The translations under genes and the position numbers were made by a program. Shown here in pieces: positions 16,413 through 25,900 of a DNA stretch of 64,000 bases (position 1 is the stretch's first letter; each line of letters begins with the position of its first letter). Origin of the DNA: Moraxella catarrhalis (lineage in GTDB: Bacteria; Pseudomonadota; Gammaproteobacteria; Pseudomonadales; Moraxellaceae); the NCBI RefSeq assembly GCF_001656295.1, contig NZ_LXHE01000013.1, positions 1 to 64,000 of the forward strand, given 5' to 3'. Below the pieces are notes generated by a model. It was not told the DNA's origin. It worked only from the letters and a program-made list of their open reading frames with translations, and did not search any database.

Positions 16413-18032
16413 ATGACGACTTGGCATGATTTACAGGCACTGGCACGCACACCGATCGAGTTGCAGCAGCGATTTGCTGACGATGAGACACGCGGTCAAA
16501 GGCTATCTGCTTTTGCTTGCGATATTTATATGGATTTTAGCAAGCAGGCGATCGATGATGAAATTTTGGCAAAGCTCATTCAGCTTGCCGATACATTTAA
16601 TTTATCCCAAAAAATCAGTGATCTTATCAGTGGCGAAAAGGTCAATGACACCGAGCAAAGGGCAGCGCTTCATACCGCGCTTCGACTACCTAAAGGCGAG
16701 ACGCTCGTCGTCGATGGCGTCGATGTAGGGCAGCAGGTGCATAACAGCCTAGATAAATGCGAGGTGTTGGTCAATCGCATTCGTAGCGGCGTGTGGCGTG
16801 GCTACTCGGGCAAGGCGATACGCGATGTGGTTAATATCGGTGTGGGCGGTTCGGATTTGGGTCCTTTGATGGCATCCACAGCGCTGTCTGAGTGGGCGGA
16901 TACGGATATTTGCGTTCACTTTGTGTCTAATATGGACGGCACGCAGTTAGATAGCCTATTAAAAGTACTCAATCCGCAGACGACTTTATTTATCATCTCG
17001 TCTAAGTCTTTTGGGACGATAGACACTTTATCCAATGCCAAAACTGCCTTAAGCTGGCTGCTGGCTGCTCATGATCATAAGCCGACGATTTTACGCCGTC
17101 ATTTTATTGGCATCTCCACGCGACCTGATAAGATGAGCGACTGGGGCATCCATCCCGATAATCAGCTGCTTTTGTGGGACTGGGTTGGCGGCAGATTTAG
17201 TATGTGGTCAGTGATTGGGCTTGCGATCGCAGTGCGTATCGGTATGGCTAACTTTCGGTCACTATTGGCAGGCGCACATGAGATGGATCGGCATTTTGCT
17301 AAGGCCGATTTTTCAAAAAATTTACCAGTGCTCATGGGGCTGATTGGGGTGTGGAATGCCACTTTTTTAGGCATTAATGCACATACCGTACTGCCTTATG
17401 ATGGCAGACTTGAGTATTTTCCCAATTATTTGACGCAGCTTGAGATGGAGTCTAACGGCAAATCGGTCAAACGATGCGGCGAGTCGGTGGACTATGGCAC
17501 TTGCCCGATTTTGTGGGGTGATATCGGCTCAAATGCACAGCACGCATTTTATCAGCTTTTGCATCAGGGTACGCAGCGGGTATCTTGTGATTTTATCACG
17601 CCGATTCGCCGCTATAATGATGCACAAGTGGCAAATGCTTACTTGGCTGATCAGCACAAATTATCTTTGGCAAACTGTCTGGCGCAGTCGCAAGTGCTTG
17701 CTTTTGGCAATGCCGCGTTGCCTTCTAGTATGATAAATAGTACCGATGATTTTGCTAAATTTAAAGAATATCGGGGCAATCAGCCCTCAACCACGATGTT
17801 ATTAAGCGATCTGAACCCCAAGACTTTGGGTGCTTTGATTGCCTTATATGAGCATAAAGTCTATGTGATGAGTGTGCTTTGGCAAATTAATCCCTTTGAT
17901 CAATGGGGCGTTGAAGTCGGTAAGGTCATGGCAAACCGTGTCTATGATGAGCTATCAAACGTGCATGATGCAGATCAATTTGACAGCTCTACCAATACGC
18001 TTTTGTCTGTCATTAAGCGCGCTCAAGGATAA
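16413..18032 (+). CDS. pgi: Glucose-6-phosphate isomerase Pgi
   Basis: Interconverts glucose-6-phosphate and fructose-6-phosphate. Length 539 aa is typical. Signatures in order: GVGGSDLGPLMAS, FVSNMDGTQ, ISSKSFGTIDTLSNA (phosphate loop), GGRFSMWSVIGL, LTQLEMESNGKSVKR with the catalytic Glu, LLHQGTQRVSCDFI with the catalytic His, and INPFDQWGVEVGK with the catalytic Lys. ATG at 16413 follows gagg. In organisms of this family that lack a full glycolysis, Pgi works mainly in gluconeogenesis, supplying glucose-6-phosphate for GalU via phosphoglucomutase; its place next to galU and galE fits that. Confidence 0.97.
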   Translation: MTTWHDLQALARTPIELQQRFADDETRGQRLSAFACDIYMDFSKQAIDDEILAKLIQLADTFNLSQKISDLISGEKVNDTEQRAALHTALRLPKGETLVVDGVDVGQQVHNSLDKCEVLVNRIRSGVWRGYSGKAIRDVVNIGVGGSDLGPLMASTALSEWADTDICVHFVSNMDGTQLDSLLKVLNPQTTLFIISSKSFGTIDTLSNAKTALSWLLAAHDHKPTILRRHFIGISTRPDKMSDWGIHPDNQLLLWDWVGGRFSMWSVIGLAIAVRIGMANFRSLLAGAHEMDRHFAKADFSKNLPVLMGLIGVWNATFLGINAHTVLPYDGRLEYFPNYLTQLEMESNGKSVKRCGESVDYGTCPILWGDIGSNAQHAFYQLLHQGTQRVSCDFITPIRRYNDAQVANAYLADQHKLSLANCLAQSQVLAFGNAALPSSMINSTDDFAKFKEYRGNQPSTTMLLSDLNPKTLGALIALYEHKVYVMSVLWQINPFDQWGVEVGKVMANRVYDELSNVHDADQFDSSTNTLLSVIKRAQG

Positions 18033-18035
18033 TTT

Positions 18036-19301
18036 ATGAAACATATCTACGTGATCGGTCATCAGCACGAAGCCATCAATGCTTGCTTGTGGTTGGCAAG
18101 TTTGGATTATGAAGTTCGTTTGCTTGCAGATGAGCAAGATATCCAAGCGACACTTGAGCATTATCAATTTGACCATCAAATGTCAGCGCTGTGGCAACTG
18201 TACCTTGCCCAACATAAAATCATCATTAGCGATAGTCAAATACAGGCATTTTTAGCATCTGTACAGGCCAAGCTTTTGTGGCTGTTTTTGGATGATGTCG
18301 GTGAATATCTGATTGATCAAGTCGTCAATGCAGTGGACAGTCCGCACAGTCAAGTGATCTTAAGCGGTGTGCGCTCAATTGGTAATATTGGGGCACTGGC
18401 ACAGCGAATTAAGTCATCTTGGGTGTATTATTTGCCCATCAGCTTTATGAAAGATGGGGCGAATTTTAATGCGTTTTATCATTCAGATTTGGTCATGATT
18501 GGCGAAAAAACCAAGGACAGTGTGGCGCATTGTGAGGTGTTATTAAGACTCAAGCAGCACGCCCAAAACTGCCAAATCGCTGATATCGTCACGATAGAAT
18601 TTGCCCGAAGTACTATGATGGCGATGCTTGCAACTCGCCTGTCCTTTATGAATGAAATGGCAAGACTGGCTGATAAGCAAGGGGTCAATATCAAGTCAGT
18701 TGAGCGAATCATCGCCCAAGATAGCCGTATCGGTCCTGCGTATCTGTCAGCAGGGTGGGGTTTTGGCGGTAAAACACTACCGCATGAGCTTGAGCTTTTG
18801 ATGGATAAGTTTAAACAAAATCGTGTCGATACCTCGCTCATCAGCGCCGTCAATCACATTAATGACGACCAAAAAGAGCTGATTTTTCGCAAGTTTTGGC
18901 GATATTTTAATGGCTTTATTGAGCAAAAGGCAGTGATGATTTGGGGTACTGGCTATCGCAAGGGTGCCTCTCGCATGACTCATTCTGCCATTCATCCACT
19001 GCTGAAGCTTTTGTGGTCTTATGGGATTCATACTCGTGTTTTTACGCGTAACACCGCCTTTGAGATGCAGTCGATTTATGGCGGGCATCCGATGTTGACT
19101 TTGACCCATGATCCATATCAGGATCTATCAAAGGTGGATGCGCTGTTTATTGTCAACTGGTCTTTGCTGACTCAGCCAGACGTTCATACGCTCAATCAGG
19201 TGAATATTCCGATTTTTGATGCCAAAAATATTTTGGACGATGACAGTGTTGTGGCGCTCACAGTGCCCTATTATGGCATCGGACGAGAAAAACGAGAGTA
19301 G
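18036..19301 (+). CDS. UDP-glucose/GDP-mannose dehydrogenase homologue with degenerate active site
   Basis: Length (421 aa) and layout match UDP-glucose dehydrogenase: N-terminal Rossmann domain, middle helical domain, C-terminal domain with VMIWGTGYRKGASRMTHSA. Key residues are changed. The dinucleotide loop reads VIGHQHEA instead of GxGxxG. The catalytic cysteine motif GFGGSCFPKD reads GFGGKTLPHE, with Thr at residue 247 in the Cys position. The Lys/Asn helix before LATRLSFMNE has Arg 191 and Met in place of the usual Lys and Asn. The frame is intact and coupled to pgi (3 bp gap), so it is likely expressed. I infer a pseudoenzyme with a structural or regulatory role, or a different chemistry; oxidation of UDP-glucose by the usual mechanism is unlikely. 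Confidence 0.75.
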   Translation: MKHIYVIGHQHEAINACLWLASLDYEVRLLADEQDIQATLEHYQFDHQMSALWQLYLAQHKIIISDSQIQAFLASVQAKLLWLFLDDVGEYLIDQVVNAVDSPHSQVILSGVRSIGNIGALAQRIKSSWVYYLPISFMKDGANFNAFYHSDLVMIGEKTKDSVAHCEVLLRLKQHAQNCQIADIVTIEFARSTMMAMLATRLSFMNEMARLADKQGVNIKSVERIIAQDSRIGPAYLSAGWGFGGKTLPHELELLMDKFKQNRVDTSLISAVNHINDDQKELIFRKFWRYFNGFIEQKAVMIWGTGYRKGASRMTHSAIHPLLKLLWSYGIHTRVFTRNTAFEMQSIYGGHPMLTLTHDPYQDLSKVDALFIVNWSLLTQPDVHTLNQVNIPIFDAKNILDDDSVVALTVPYYGIGREKRE

Positions 19302-19320
19302 TTCATTACAGGGGGGTGCC

Positions 19321-20370
19321 ATGCAAAATCACACAGTTAAAAAAATTTTAGTCACCGGCGGGGCGGGTTATATCGGCTCGCACACGCTGATTGAGCTGGT
19401 TAAATCAGGCTTTGAGCCAGTGGTGTATGACAATTTATCCAATTCAAGCCCTGTGGCGATTGAGCGGGTGGAGCAGATTGTCGGTCAAGCAATCACCTTT
19501 ATTCAGGGCGATGTGTTGGATAAAGACCACCTAAGCCAAGTCTTTACTGAGCATGAGTTTTTTGGGGTGATACATTTTGCTGGTTTAAAGGCGGTGGGCG
19601 AAAGCGTGGCAAAGCCTTTAAAATACTACCAAAATAACGTGGCAGGCACGCTCAATCTTTTGGAAGTGATGACGGCATTTGGGGTCAAAAACTTCATCTT
19701 TTCATCGTCCGCCACCGTGTATGGCACGCCTGAGATGTTGCCGATTGTGGAGACTGCCAGGCGCTCTTGCACCAACCCTTATGGGCAGTCCAAGCTTATG
19801 GTGGAGTATGTTTTGGAAGACTTGGCAAAGTCAGAAAACGTGCCGTCATGGAACATTATTAGTTTGCGTTATTTTAATCCTATTGGCGCGGATGTGTCAG
19901 GCTTGATTGGCGAAGACCCAAGCGATATTCCGAATAATTTGATGCCTTATATCTCACAAGTGGCGGTGGGCAAACTTGAAACATTGTCAGTCTTTGGGGA
20001 TGATTATGACACGCCAGACGGTACGGGGGTGCGTGATTATATTCATGTGGTGGATTTGGCAAAAGGTCATGTCAAGGCACTAGAATATATTGCCAAGCAA
20101 GCGTCTGCTTTCGGCTTTGAGCCGATAAATTTGGGCACAGGGCAGGGCACCAGTGTGTTGGAGCTGGTTCGTGCCTTTGTCAGTACCACCGGTCAACAGG
20201 TGCCTTATGTGATTGCGCCAAGACGAGCTGGGGACATTGCGATGTGTTATGCCAGTGCCGATAAAGCCAAAGCTGTGCTTAATTGGGCGGCTGAGTTGGA
20301 CATTGAACGTATGTGCGTGGATACATGGCGATGGCAGTCAAGCAATCCTGAGGGGTATCGCAAATCATAA
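19321..20370 (+). CDS. galE: UDP-glucose 4-epimerase GalE
   Basis: Short-chain dehydrogenase-type epimerase interconverting UDP-glucose and UDP-galactose, needed for galactose in lipooligosaccharide. Shows GGAGYIGSHTLIEL NAD loop, HFAGLKAVGESV, FSSSATVYG, the YGQSK catalytic Tyr/Lys pair at NPYGQSKLMVEYVL, RYFNPIGAD and GTGVRDYIHVVDLA. I chose the ATG at 19321 (349 aa) with aggggggt upstream; the frame stays open back into the preceding gene but that extension has no family match. It ends the galU-pgi-UGD-galE operon. The catalytic Ser and Tyr are present, unlike the decayed neighbour. Confidence 0.96.
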   Translation: MQNHTVKKILVTGGAGYIGSHTLIELVKSGFEPVVYDNLSNSSPVAIERVEQIVGQAITFIQGDVLDKDHLSQVFTEHEFFGVIHFAGLKAVGESVAKPLKYYQNNVAGTLNLLEVMTAFGVKNFIFSSSATVYGTPEMLPIVETARRSCTNPYGQSKLMVEYVLEDLAKSENVPSWNIISLRYFNPIGADVSGLIGEDPSDIPNNLMPYISQVAVGKLETLSVFGDDYDTPDGTGVRDYIHVVDLAKGHVKALEYIAKQASAFGFEPINLGTGQGTSVLELVRAFVSTTGQQVPYVIAPRRAGDIAMCYASADKAKAVLNWAAELDIERMCVDTWRWQSSNPEGYRKS

Positions 20371-20402
20371 CCAATAAGCCACCATAAAGATGGTTTATTG
20401 GT
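20370..20402. terminator. Bidirectional hairpin between galE and M48 peptidase gene
   Basis: 12-bp stem (20370-20381 with 20391-20402, one G-U pair) with a 9-nt loop. It overlaps the last base of galE and the stop codon of the convergent peptidase gene, so it probably ends both transcripts. U-tracts are weak on both sides. Confidence 0.5.
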
Positions 20403-21411
20403 ATTGATAAACTTGCTCAATTCGCTTGTCTGTTTTGGGGTGAGTGGACAATAATGACCAGTGTCCATGCCCATTGCCTTGCTCTTGTTTCATTTTTTCA
20501 AAAAAATCAGCAAGATGTATCGCAGGGACATTCAGGCGTTTTAGCTCATTAATGGCGAATCTGTCGGCTTGCAGTTCTGCTTTTTGTGAATAGTCGGCGG
20601 CAGTCAGTAGGGCAGGCAAGATCAGCAGCATGTCAGACGTATCGCCTGTGATGACCACGATGAGCACGCTTATCCCTAGACTGTTGATGGCTTGTTCTAG
20701 GCTGTGGCGATGTACCAAATGCCCTTGTTCATGAGCCAGTACGGCTAGGATTTGGTTATCATCGTCCGTCAGGTGAATGAGCTCGTCGGTAATGATGATG
20801 GTGTTATTGGGTATGGCAAGGGCGTTTGCACCGACATCGCCACCGCCTCGTACGATGATTTTGGCTTTTGGGTTGCCATCTAGCTTATCATACAAAGCGA
20901 CGATGTCATCTTGGCGAGATTTGGGCAAGGTGCTGGGCGTGGTCATGTCCATCACATAACTTTCGGCTTGGTCGCCCACCGCCATCATGATATCTGCAGG
21001 CAGTCTTTGAGCGATGTGATGTGCCGCTAGGGGGATGGCAAATTTAAACATGCCAAATACCAACACGCACATGATGACCACGCTTGTGCCAATCCATACC
21101 CAGCGGCTCTCCATGTGAGCGATTTTGGCAAACAAAGACTGCTTTTCAAGCGTCAGCCATTCAGGCACACCATGGACGAATTCTATCCTAGACCCATCTT
21201 TCATCATCAATGCATGGGGCGAACCGCCTACCGCAGGCAGGTATTCGCCATCGTCGCTACAATAACGCAGCTCATGACCGCCGTAGCTTACGGTGAAGCC
21301 GTCTGTCTTGCCCTGATGAGACAGGGGCATGATTTCAGCTGTGTGAGCGGTGCTGATTTTGCCATCAAAATAGCGAACTTTTATCGGTATTGCCATCATT
21401 GTGATTACCAT
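20395..21411 (-). CDS. M48-family membrane metallopeptidase
   Basis: Zinc peptidase of the M48 (HtpX/Oma1/BepA-like) group, 338 aa. The HEXXH zinc motif is HEQGH in LAVLAHEQGHLVHRHSLEQ about residue 245, and the third ligand Glu lies in KAELQADRFA. One strong membrane segment about residues 108-128 (WVWIGTSVVIMCVLVFGMFK) separates a roughly 100-residue N-terminal region from the peptidase domain. Its start overlaps the end of the upstream DUF898 gene by 7 bp, so the two are coupled; pairing of a YjgN-type membrane protein with an M48 peptidase suggests a joint membrane quality-control role, which is inference. Confidence 0.88.
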   Translation of the reverse strand: MVITMMAIPIKVRYFDGKISTAHTAEIMPLSHQGKTDGFTVSYGGHELRYCSDDGEYLPAVGGSPHALMMKDGSRIEFVHGVPEWLTLEKQSLFAKIAHMESRWVWIGTSVVIMCVLVFGMFKFAIPLAAHHIAQRLPADIMMAVGDQAESYVMDMTTPSTLPKSRQDDIVALYDKLDGNPKAKIIVRGGGDVGANALAIPNNTIIITDELIHLTDDDNQILAVLAHEQGHLVHRHSLEQAINSLGISVLIVVITGDTSDMLLILPALLTAADYSQKAELQADRFAINELKRLNVPAIHLADFFEKMKQEQGNGHGHWSLLSTHPKTDKRIEQVYQYQ

Positions 21412-22478
21412 GAAATGTCAAAATCAAACACATCGCCAATTTCTTCTCCAAGCGGTGAGACATTGTCTGGGCTAGGCGTGGTCATCTGTGTAAAGTCGTC
21501 ATAAGCAATCAAGCGAAGTGTGTGGGTTTTATAACGGTGAATGCGTACTGCTGCCCAAGGATGAAGCAGCCCAAGGCTAACGATGATGGCGATGTAGTTG
21601 GTCAGTTGGATGAGTGCAAATTTTAAGGGGCTAAAATCTATCAGCTCAAATTTGTTATTCCCCAAGGTCAGATGACGCCAAATTGCCTGATGGACATAGC
21701 CTTGCATGAGTGGCACTATCAGCAGCATAAAGAGGTAGAACGCCCCAACCACCACTAAAAAAGCAGAGCCCATGACCACATCGTTGTCTTGACTAACTGT
21801 GCCTGCCCCCGCAAAAAACACCCCGCCCACGATGACAATGATAAGTAGCAACAATATCGGCAGCAGCGTCGCTTTATAAAAATCCCAAATGCTGGCATGA
21901 AACCCAAAATTTAATTGCCCAAAATAGGTGTTGTCAAATTGATAGCGTTTGAACAGCCACCATACCAAAGGCGCAAGCAGACCGCCGCTGATGGGAATGA
22001 GTATGACACCAGCAAGTAAAATCAGATACGCCGAGCCTAGCGAGCCTTCAAAGGCAAAGCGAACATTGTTGTACTGGCTGTTTCTTGCCCGAAATCGCAT
22101 GGTAGAACGCACAATCCAAGGCATGACCACAAAGATAATCAAAGAGCCCATCGCTGCGATTTCAGGCGAAAACTGCCCAAACACAGTAATCACCAAATAA
22201 ATGCCAAGGGCGATGAGACGCCCAACCAAGATACGCTTAGGATTTGCAGTAAAATCAAACACTTGCCCATTAATCTGTGTATGACCATAAAAATAACGAA
22301 GCCTGCGTACTTTTGCCCAAGGTGAATAAAACCCAAGCGTGATGATGGTCAGCACCAAATTGACAATCCAAATTTTAAAATACCCCATGCCCGTACCATG
22401 AAAATAAAAATCATGCACGTCAGGTGCTTGCTGATAAGAGTGATGAGGATTAAGTGGTGGGGGCGTGGTGTGAGTCAT
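21405..22478 (-). CDS. yjgN: YjgN-family (DUF898) inner-membrane protein
   Basis: Polytopic inner-membrane protein of unknown function. The N-terminus is Pro/His rich and cytoplasmic, then FYFHGTGMGYFKIWIVNLVL begins the DUF898 repeat, which recurs in the second half as FGQLNFGFHASIWDFYKATL; the motif LGFYSPWAKVRRLRYFYGHT is typical. About eight membrane segments. I start at the ATG at 22478 (MTHTTPPPLN, 357 aa); an in-frame ATG at 22523 adds 15 hydrophobic residues without a ribosome binding site. It is first in a two-gene unit with the M48 peptidase. Confidence 0.85.
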   Translation of the reverse strand: MTHTTPPPLNPHHSYQQAPDVHDFYFHGTGMGYFKIWIVNLVLTIITLGFYSPWAKVRRLRYFYGHTQINGQVFDFTANPKRILVGRLIALGIYLVITVFGQFSPEIAAMGSLIIFVVMPWIVRSTMRFRARNSQYNNVRFAFEGSLGSAYLILLAGVILIPISGGLLAPLVWWLFKRYQFDNTYFGQLNFGFHASIWDFYKATLLPILLLLIIVIVGGVFFAGAGTVSQDNDVVMGSAFLVVVGAFYLFMLLIVPLMQGYVHQAIWRHLTLGNNKFELIDFSPLKFALIQLTNYIAIIVSLGLLHPWAAVRIHRYKTHTLRLIAYDDFTQMTTPSPDNVSPLGEEIGDVFDFDISW

Positions 22479-22845
22479 GATACAAATGATTTTTAAAATG
22501 ATAATATTTCGCCATTGTATCAAAAATGTAGTAAAAATAAAATATTCTTTATCTTGGTAAGGGTTATATTGTTATACGGTTGATCGCATTGACTTAGAAT
22601 ATTTGGGATGATTGACCTAGATCATCTTGATGAAGTATATTTAAAAGTTGAATTTATCGTCTTTTGATGGTTTAAAATATCATTGATATATTAAAAATTT
22701 TGTTGGTGATATAAAAAAGCCAACCTTGCTAAAGGCGATCTCTTTAGCAAGGAAGCTTGATTAACAATAAGATGATTTAACACTAAAGCTCAAGTGTAGG
22801 TGAGTAATTAGGTATCATACTCAATCGCTACTTGAGCTGGTTTAA
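22479..22845. other. AT-rich intergenic region between glmS and yjgN
   Basis: 367 bp with no supportable gene. It holds the glmS terminator hairpin (22724-22752) and presumably the yjgN promoter. A short palindrome atatca-t-tgatat lies near 22678. No riboswitch or repeat is recognised. Confidence 0.6.
22724..22752 (-). terminator. Intrinsic terminator of glmS
   Basis: Perfect 11-bp stem (22724-22734 with 22742-22752), loop gcgatct. On the minus strand it is followed within a few bases by a TTTTTT run. It lies about 95 bp after the glmS stop. Confidence 0.75.
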
Positions 22846-24684
22846 TCACTCAACTGTCACGGATTTGGCAAGGTTTCTTGGCTTATCAACATCCGTGCCA
22901 CGTACAAGCGCCACATGATAAGACAGCAGCTGCACAGCGATCGTATGCACAATCGGCGATAAAATGCCGATATGACGCGGCGTGCGAATCACGTGGATGC
23001 CTTCGCTTGCGGTGTAATCGCTGTCTAAATCTGACAATACGAACAGCTCGCCGCCACGAGCAGAGACCTCTTGCATATTGGCTTTGACTTTATCAAGTAG
23101 TCCATCATTGGGTGATATGACGACGACGGGCATGTTTTCATCAACCAGTGCCAAAGGACCGTGCTTGAGCTCCCCAGCAGGATAAGCCTCAGCGTGGATA
23201 TAGGTGAGTTCTTTTAATTTTAATGCACCTTCAAGGGCAATCGGATAATGAATACCACGACCCAAAAATAAGGCACTGGGTTTATTGGCAAAGCTTTGTG
23301 CCCATGACGCAAGCTGCGGCTCTAGATTTAGGGCATGTTGGATACTGCCTGGCAGTAGACGCAAATCTTCGGCGTAGTTTTGCGCTTGTGATTCATTGAT
23401 ATGACCGCGCATGATACCCAAGGTTACCGCAAGACCAAATAACACCACCAACTGCGTGGTAAATGCCTTGGTGGATGCCACACCGATCTCAGCACCGGCA
23501 CGAGTGAAGATGGCAAGCGTGCTTGCGCGCGGCAGGGCAGATTCCATCACATTGCAGATCGATAAGCTGTAGCGATGACCTTGTGCCATGGCATATTTGA
23601 GCGCTTCCATGGTATCCAGCGTCTCTCCTGACTGACTGATGGTGATAATCAGCTCATTGGGATCTGCGATCACATCACGGTAGCGGTATTCACTTGCGAT
23701 CTCGACATCGCAACGAATCTTGGCAATACTTTCAAGATAATGTTTGCCAGTGAGTGCTGCATAATATGATGTGCCGCACGCCAAAATTTTGATGCTTTGG
23801 ATTTTGGCAAAAATTTCAGGCGCGTCTTTACCGAAGTTATCAGCAATAAATCCACCTTCTAAGAAAATCTCAGCGGTATCAGAAACTGCGCGTGGCTGCT
23901 CGTTAATTTCTTTTTGCATGAAGTGGCTGTATGGACCAAGCTCAAGCGACGCCAAAGACATCTCTGAAGTCTTGATGGTACGGTCAGCTTCATTGCCGTC
24001 TTTGTCAAGCAGCTTTTGGATGCCGTCGGCGTGGAGTAGAGCGATGTCGCCATCTTCTAGATACGTCACACGGCGTGTAAAGGCAATGACTGCTGAGACA
24101 TCAGATGCGATGAATACTTCATCATCACCGAATGCCACTAATAATGGACAGCCCATGCGTGCAACCACCATCTGATCTGGTGCATCATTGGCGATCACGG
24201 CGATGGCATAAGCGCCATGAAAGCGTGAACACGCTGTTTGCACCGCTCGATACAGATCGCCGCCATTGGTGGTGTATTCTTGATGGATGCTATGAGCGAT
24301 CACTTCGGTATCGGTTTGGGATTCAAATTCATAGCCTAAGCCTTCAAGACGACTGCGCTCTGACTCAAAATTTTCAATGATGCCATTATGCACCACTGAG
24401 ATCAGCCCTGCAGAGATATGCGGATGCGCATTGGGTTCAGTCACACCGCCATGTGTCGCCCAGCGCGTGTGACCGATGCCAGTCAGACCATAAATTTCTT
24501 TTTTCTTGGCGGCTTCTTCCATGAGTGCCACCCGCCCCACACGGCGTACGCGGCGAATGCCTTCATCTGTCTGCACAGCGATGCCTGATGAGTCATAGCC
24601 GCGATACTCTAGGCGTTTAAGCCCGTCTGTCAAAAAATCTACCACATTGTGATGCGTACGAATGGCACCAACGATACCGCACAT
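22846..24684 (-). CDS. glmS: Glutamine-fructose-6-phosphate aminotransferase GlmS
   Basis: Makes glucosamine-6-phosphate from fructose-6-phosphate and glutamine, the entry to UDP-GlcNAc for peptidoglycan and lipid A. 612 aa as expected. The N-terminal glutaminase starts MCGIVGA with the catalytic Cys as residue 2, with GHTRWATHG and HNGIIEN. Two SIS domains follow ([29 protein letters not shown]), and the protein ends with the conserved [15 protein letters not shown] at 24684 has aaggaa upstream. A glmS ribozyme is not expected outside Gram-positives and none is seen in the 249-bp leader shared with hslO. Confidence 0.97.
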   Translation of the reverse strand: MCGIVGAIRTHHNVVDFLTDGLKRLEYRGYDSSGIAVQTDEGIRRVRRVGRVALMEEAAKKKEIYGLTGIGHTRWATHGGVTEPNAHPHISAGLISVVHNGIIENFESERSRLEGLGYEFESQTDTEVIAHSIHQEYTTNGGDLYRAVQTACSRFHGAYAIAVIANDAPDQMVVARMGCPLLVAFGDDEVFIASDVSAVIAFTRRVTYLEDGDIALLHADGIQKLLDKDGNEADRTIKTSEMSLASLELGPYSHFMQKEINEQPRAVSDTAEIFLEGGFIADNFGKDAPEIFAKIQSIKILACGTSYYAALTGKHYLESIAKIRCDVEIASEYRYRDVIADPNELIITISQSGETLDTMEALKYAMAQGHRYSLSICNVMESALPRASTLAIFTRAGAEIGVASTKAFTTQLVVLFGLAVTLGIMRGHINESQAQNYAEDLRLLPGSIQHALNLEPQLASWAQSFANKPSALFLGRGIHYPIALEGALKLKELTYIHAEAYPAGELKHGPLALVDENMPVVVISPNDGLLDKVKANMQEVSARGGELFVLSDLDSDYTASEGIHVIRTPRHIGILSPIVHTIAVQLLSYHVALVRGTDVDKPRNLAKSVTVE

Positions 24685-24933
24685 AAGCTGTTCCTTAGTA
24701 TCAAATTAAAAATTAGCAATCAATGACGCTGCCATGCCCCAAATCGTTAGGCAAAACAGTAGATGAAAATTGTCATCAATCTGATAAATTATAGCACATC
24801 AGATGGGGTTAAGATGTTGATTGTTGATAAATAATCTGGCGGATATTCTGGATCAATGGTTTGGGCGATGCGGCAATTGCAAATGATCAATTGATCCCCA
24901 TATTAGCCTAAATACACCAAAAACGGACATAAT

Positions 24934-25842
24934 ATGACAGCCCAAACTTTGAACGACTACCGCCAACGGTTTTTTATTGATGACTCGGTGGTGCGTGGCG
25001 ATGTGGTGAAGCTCACCGACGCTTATCAGACAGTCATCGCCCAAAAAGAGTATCCTACTGCTATCAAAGCACTGCTTGGCGAGATGATTGTTTCGGCAAG
25101 CTTACTGATCAGCACGCTAAAGATAGACGGCAAATTATCCATTCAGCTACAAAGCTCTGATCCGAACGCTCGCCTTAGTTGGGCGATGGCGGAGTGTGAT
25201 CACACTGGCGCTGTGCGAGGCTTAGCCGGCTTTGATGCCACAGGTGATCATGATGCAGTGTGGCAGCACCTGACAACCAGTGATGAAGCATTCGGTGAGC
25301 TTGGCAAAGGCGTGCTCTTCATCAGCATCCATCCTGAAAAAGGCGAGGCGTATCAAGGCATTGTTGAGCGAGTCAGTGATAATTTGGGGGAATGTTTGGC
25401 GCATTACCAAAAGCAGTCTGCCCAAATCCCAACCATCATTAAGCTTGCCACCAATGATACGACCGCAGGCGGTGTTTTGGTGCAGCTGCTGCCCCAAAGC
25501 GATGCTGACAAAGAGGCTGACCCTGATTTGTGGGATCGCTTGACGGCGCTCACCGATACGCTAAAGGCGGATGAGATCACCGATTTGGATGCCAACGAAA
25601 TTTTGTATCGGCTGTATCATGAAGAAGAAGTGGTGTTGCCAAGTCTTGCGCCGCTGCATTTTGCATGTACTTGCTCAAGCGAAAAAAGCGAAGGCGCTAT
25701 CTTGCAGCTGGGCTATGACGAAGCCAAACAGGCAGTGGCGGCACATGGCGGAGAGCTGACGCTTGACTGCGGTTTTTGTGGTAGGACGTATCGATTTGAT
25801 GATCAAGCGGTGGATCGCTTATTTGCCGATACTCAAGCTTAA
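24934..25842 (+). CDS. hslO: Redox-regulated chaperone Hsp33
   Basis: Holdase chaperone switched on by oxidation in the cytoplasm. The 302 aa protein has the family N-terminus (RFFIDDSVVRGDVVKL, then LLGEMIVSASLL) and the C-terminal zinc centre CTC...CGFC (ACTCSSEKSEG and LDCGFCGRTYRF), whose four cysteines bind zinc when reduced and form disulfides on activation. All four are present, so redox control should be intact. It stands alone between divergent glmS and convergent pgpA and is followed by a strong terminator. Confidence 0.95.
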   Translation: MTAQTLNDYRQRFFIDDSVVRGDVVKLTDAYQTVIAQKEYPTAIKALLGEMIVSASLLISTLKIDGKLSIQLQSSDPNARLSWAMAECDHTGAVRGLAGFDATGDHDAVWQHLTTSDEAFGELGKGVLFISIHPEKGEAYQGIVERVSDNLGECLAHYQKQSAQIPTIIKLATNDTTAGGVLVQLLPQSDADKEADPDLWDRLTALTDTLKADEITDLDANEILYRLYHEEEVVLPSLAPLHFACTCSSEKSEGAILQLGYDEAKQAVAAHGGELTLDCGFCGRTYRFDDQAVDRLFADTQA

Positions 25843-25863
25843 GTGCTCAACTTTCAAAGATCC

Positions 25864-25900
25864 TAAACCGACACCCACAAATTGCGTGGGTGTCGGTTTA
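25864..25900. terminator. Bidirectional terminator between hslO and pgpA
   Basis: Perfect 15-bp stem (25864-25878 with 25886-25900) with a 7-nt loop. It lies 22 bp after hslO and overlaps the pgpA stop codon. Arms end in AAA/TTT, giving modest U-runs on both strands. Confidence 0.8.

Noticed and set aside
24685-24933. glmS ribozyme in the glmS leader
   Set aside because: No recognisable ribozyme core and not expected in Gammaproteobacteria.
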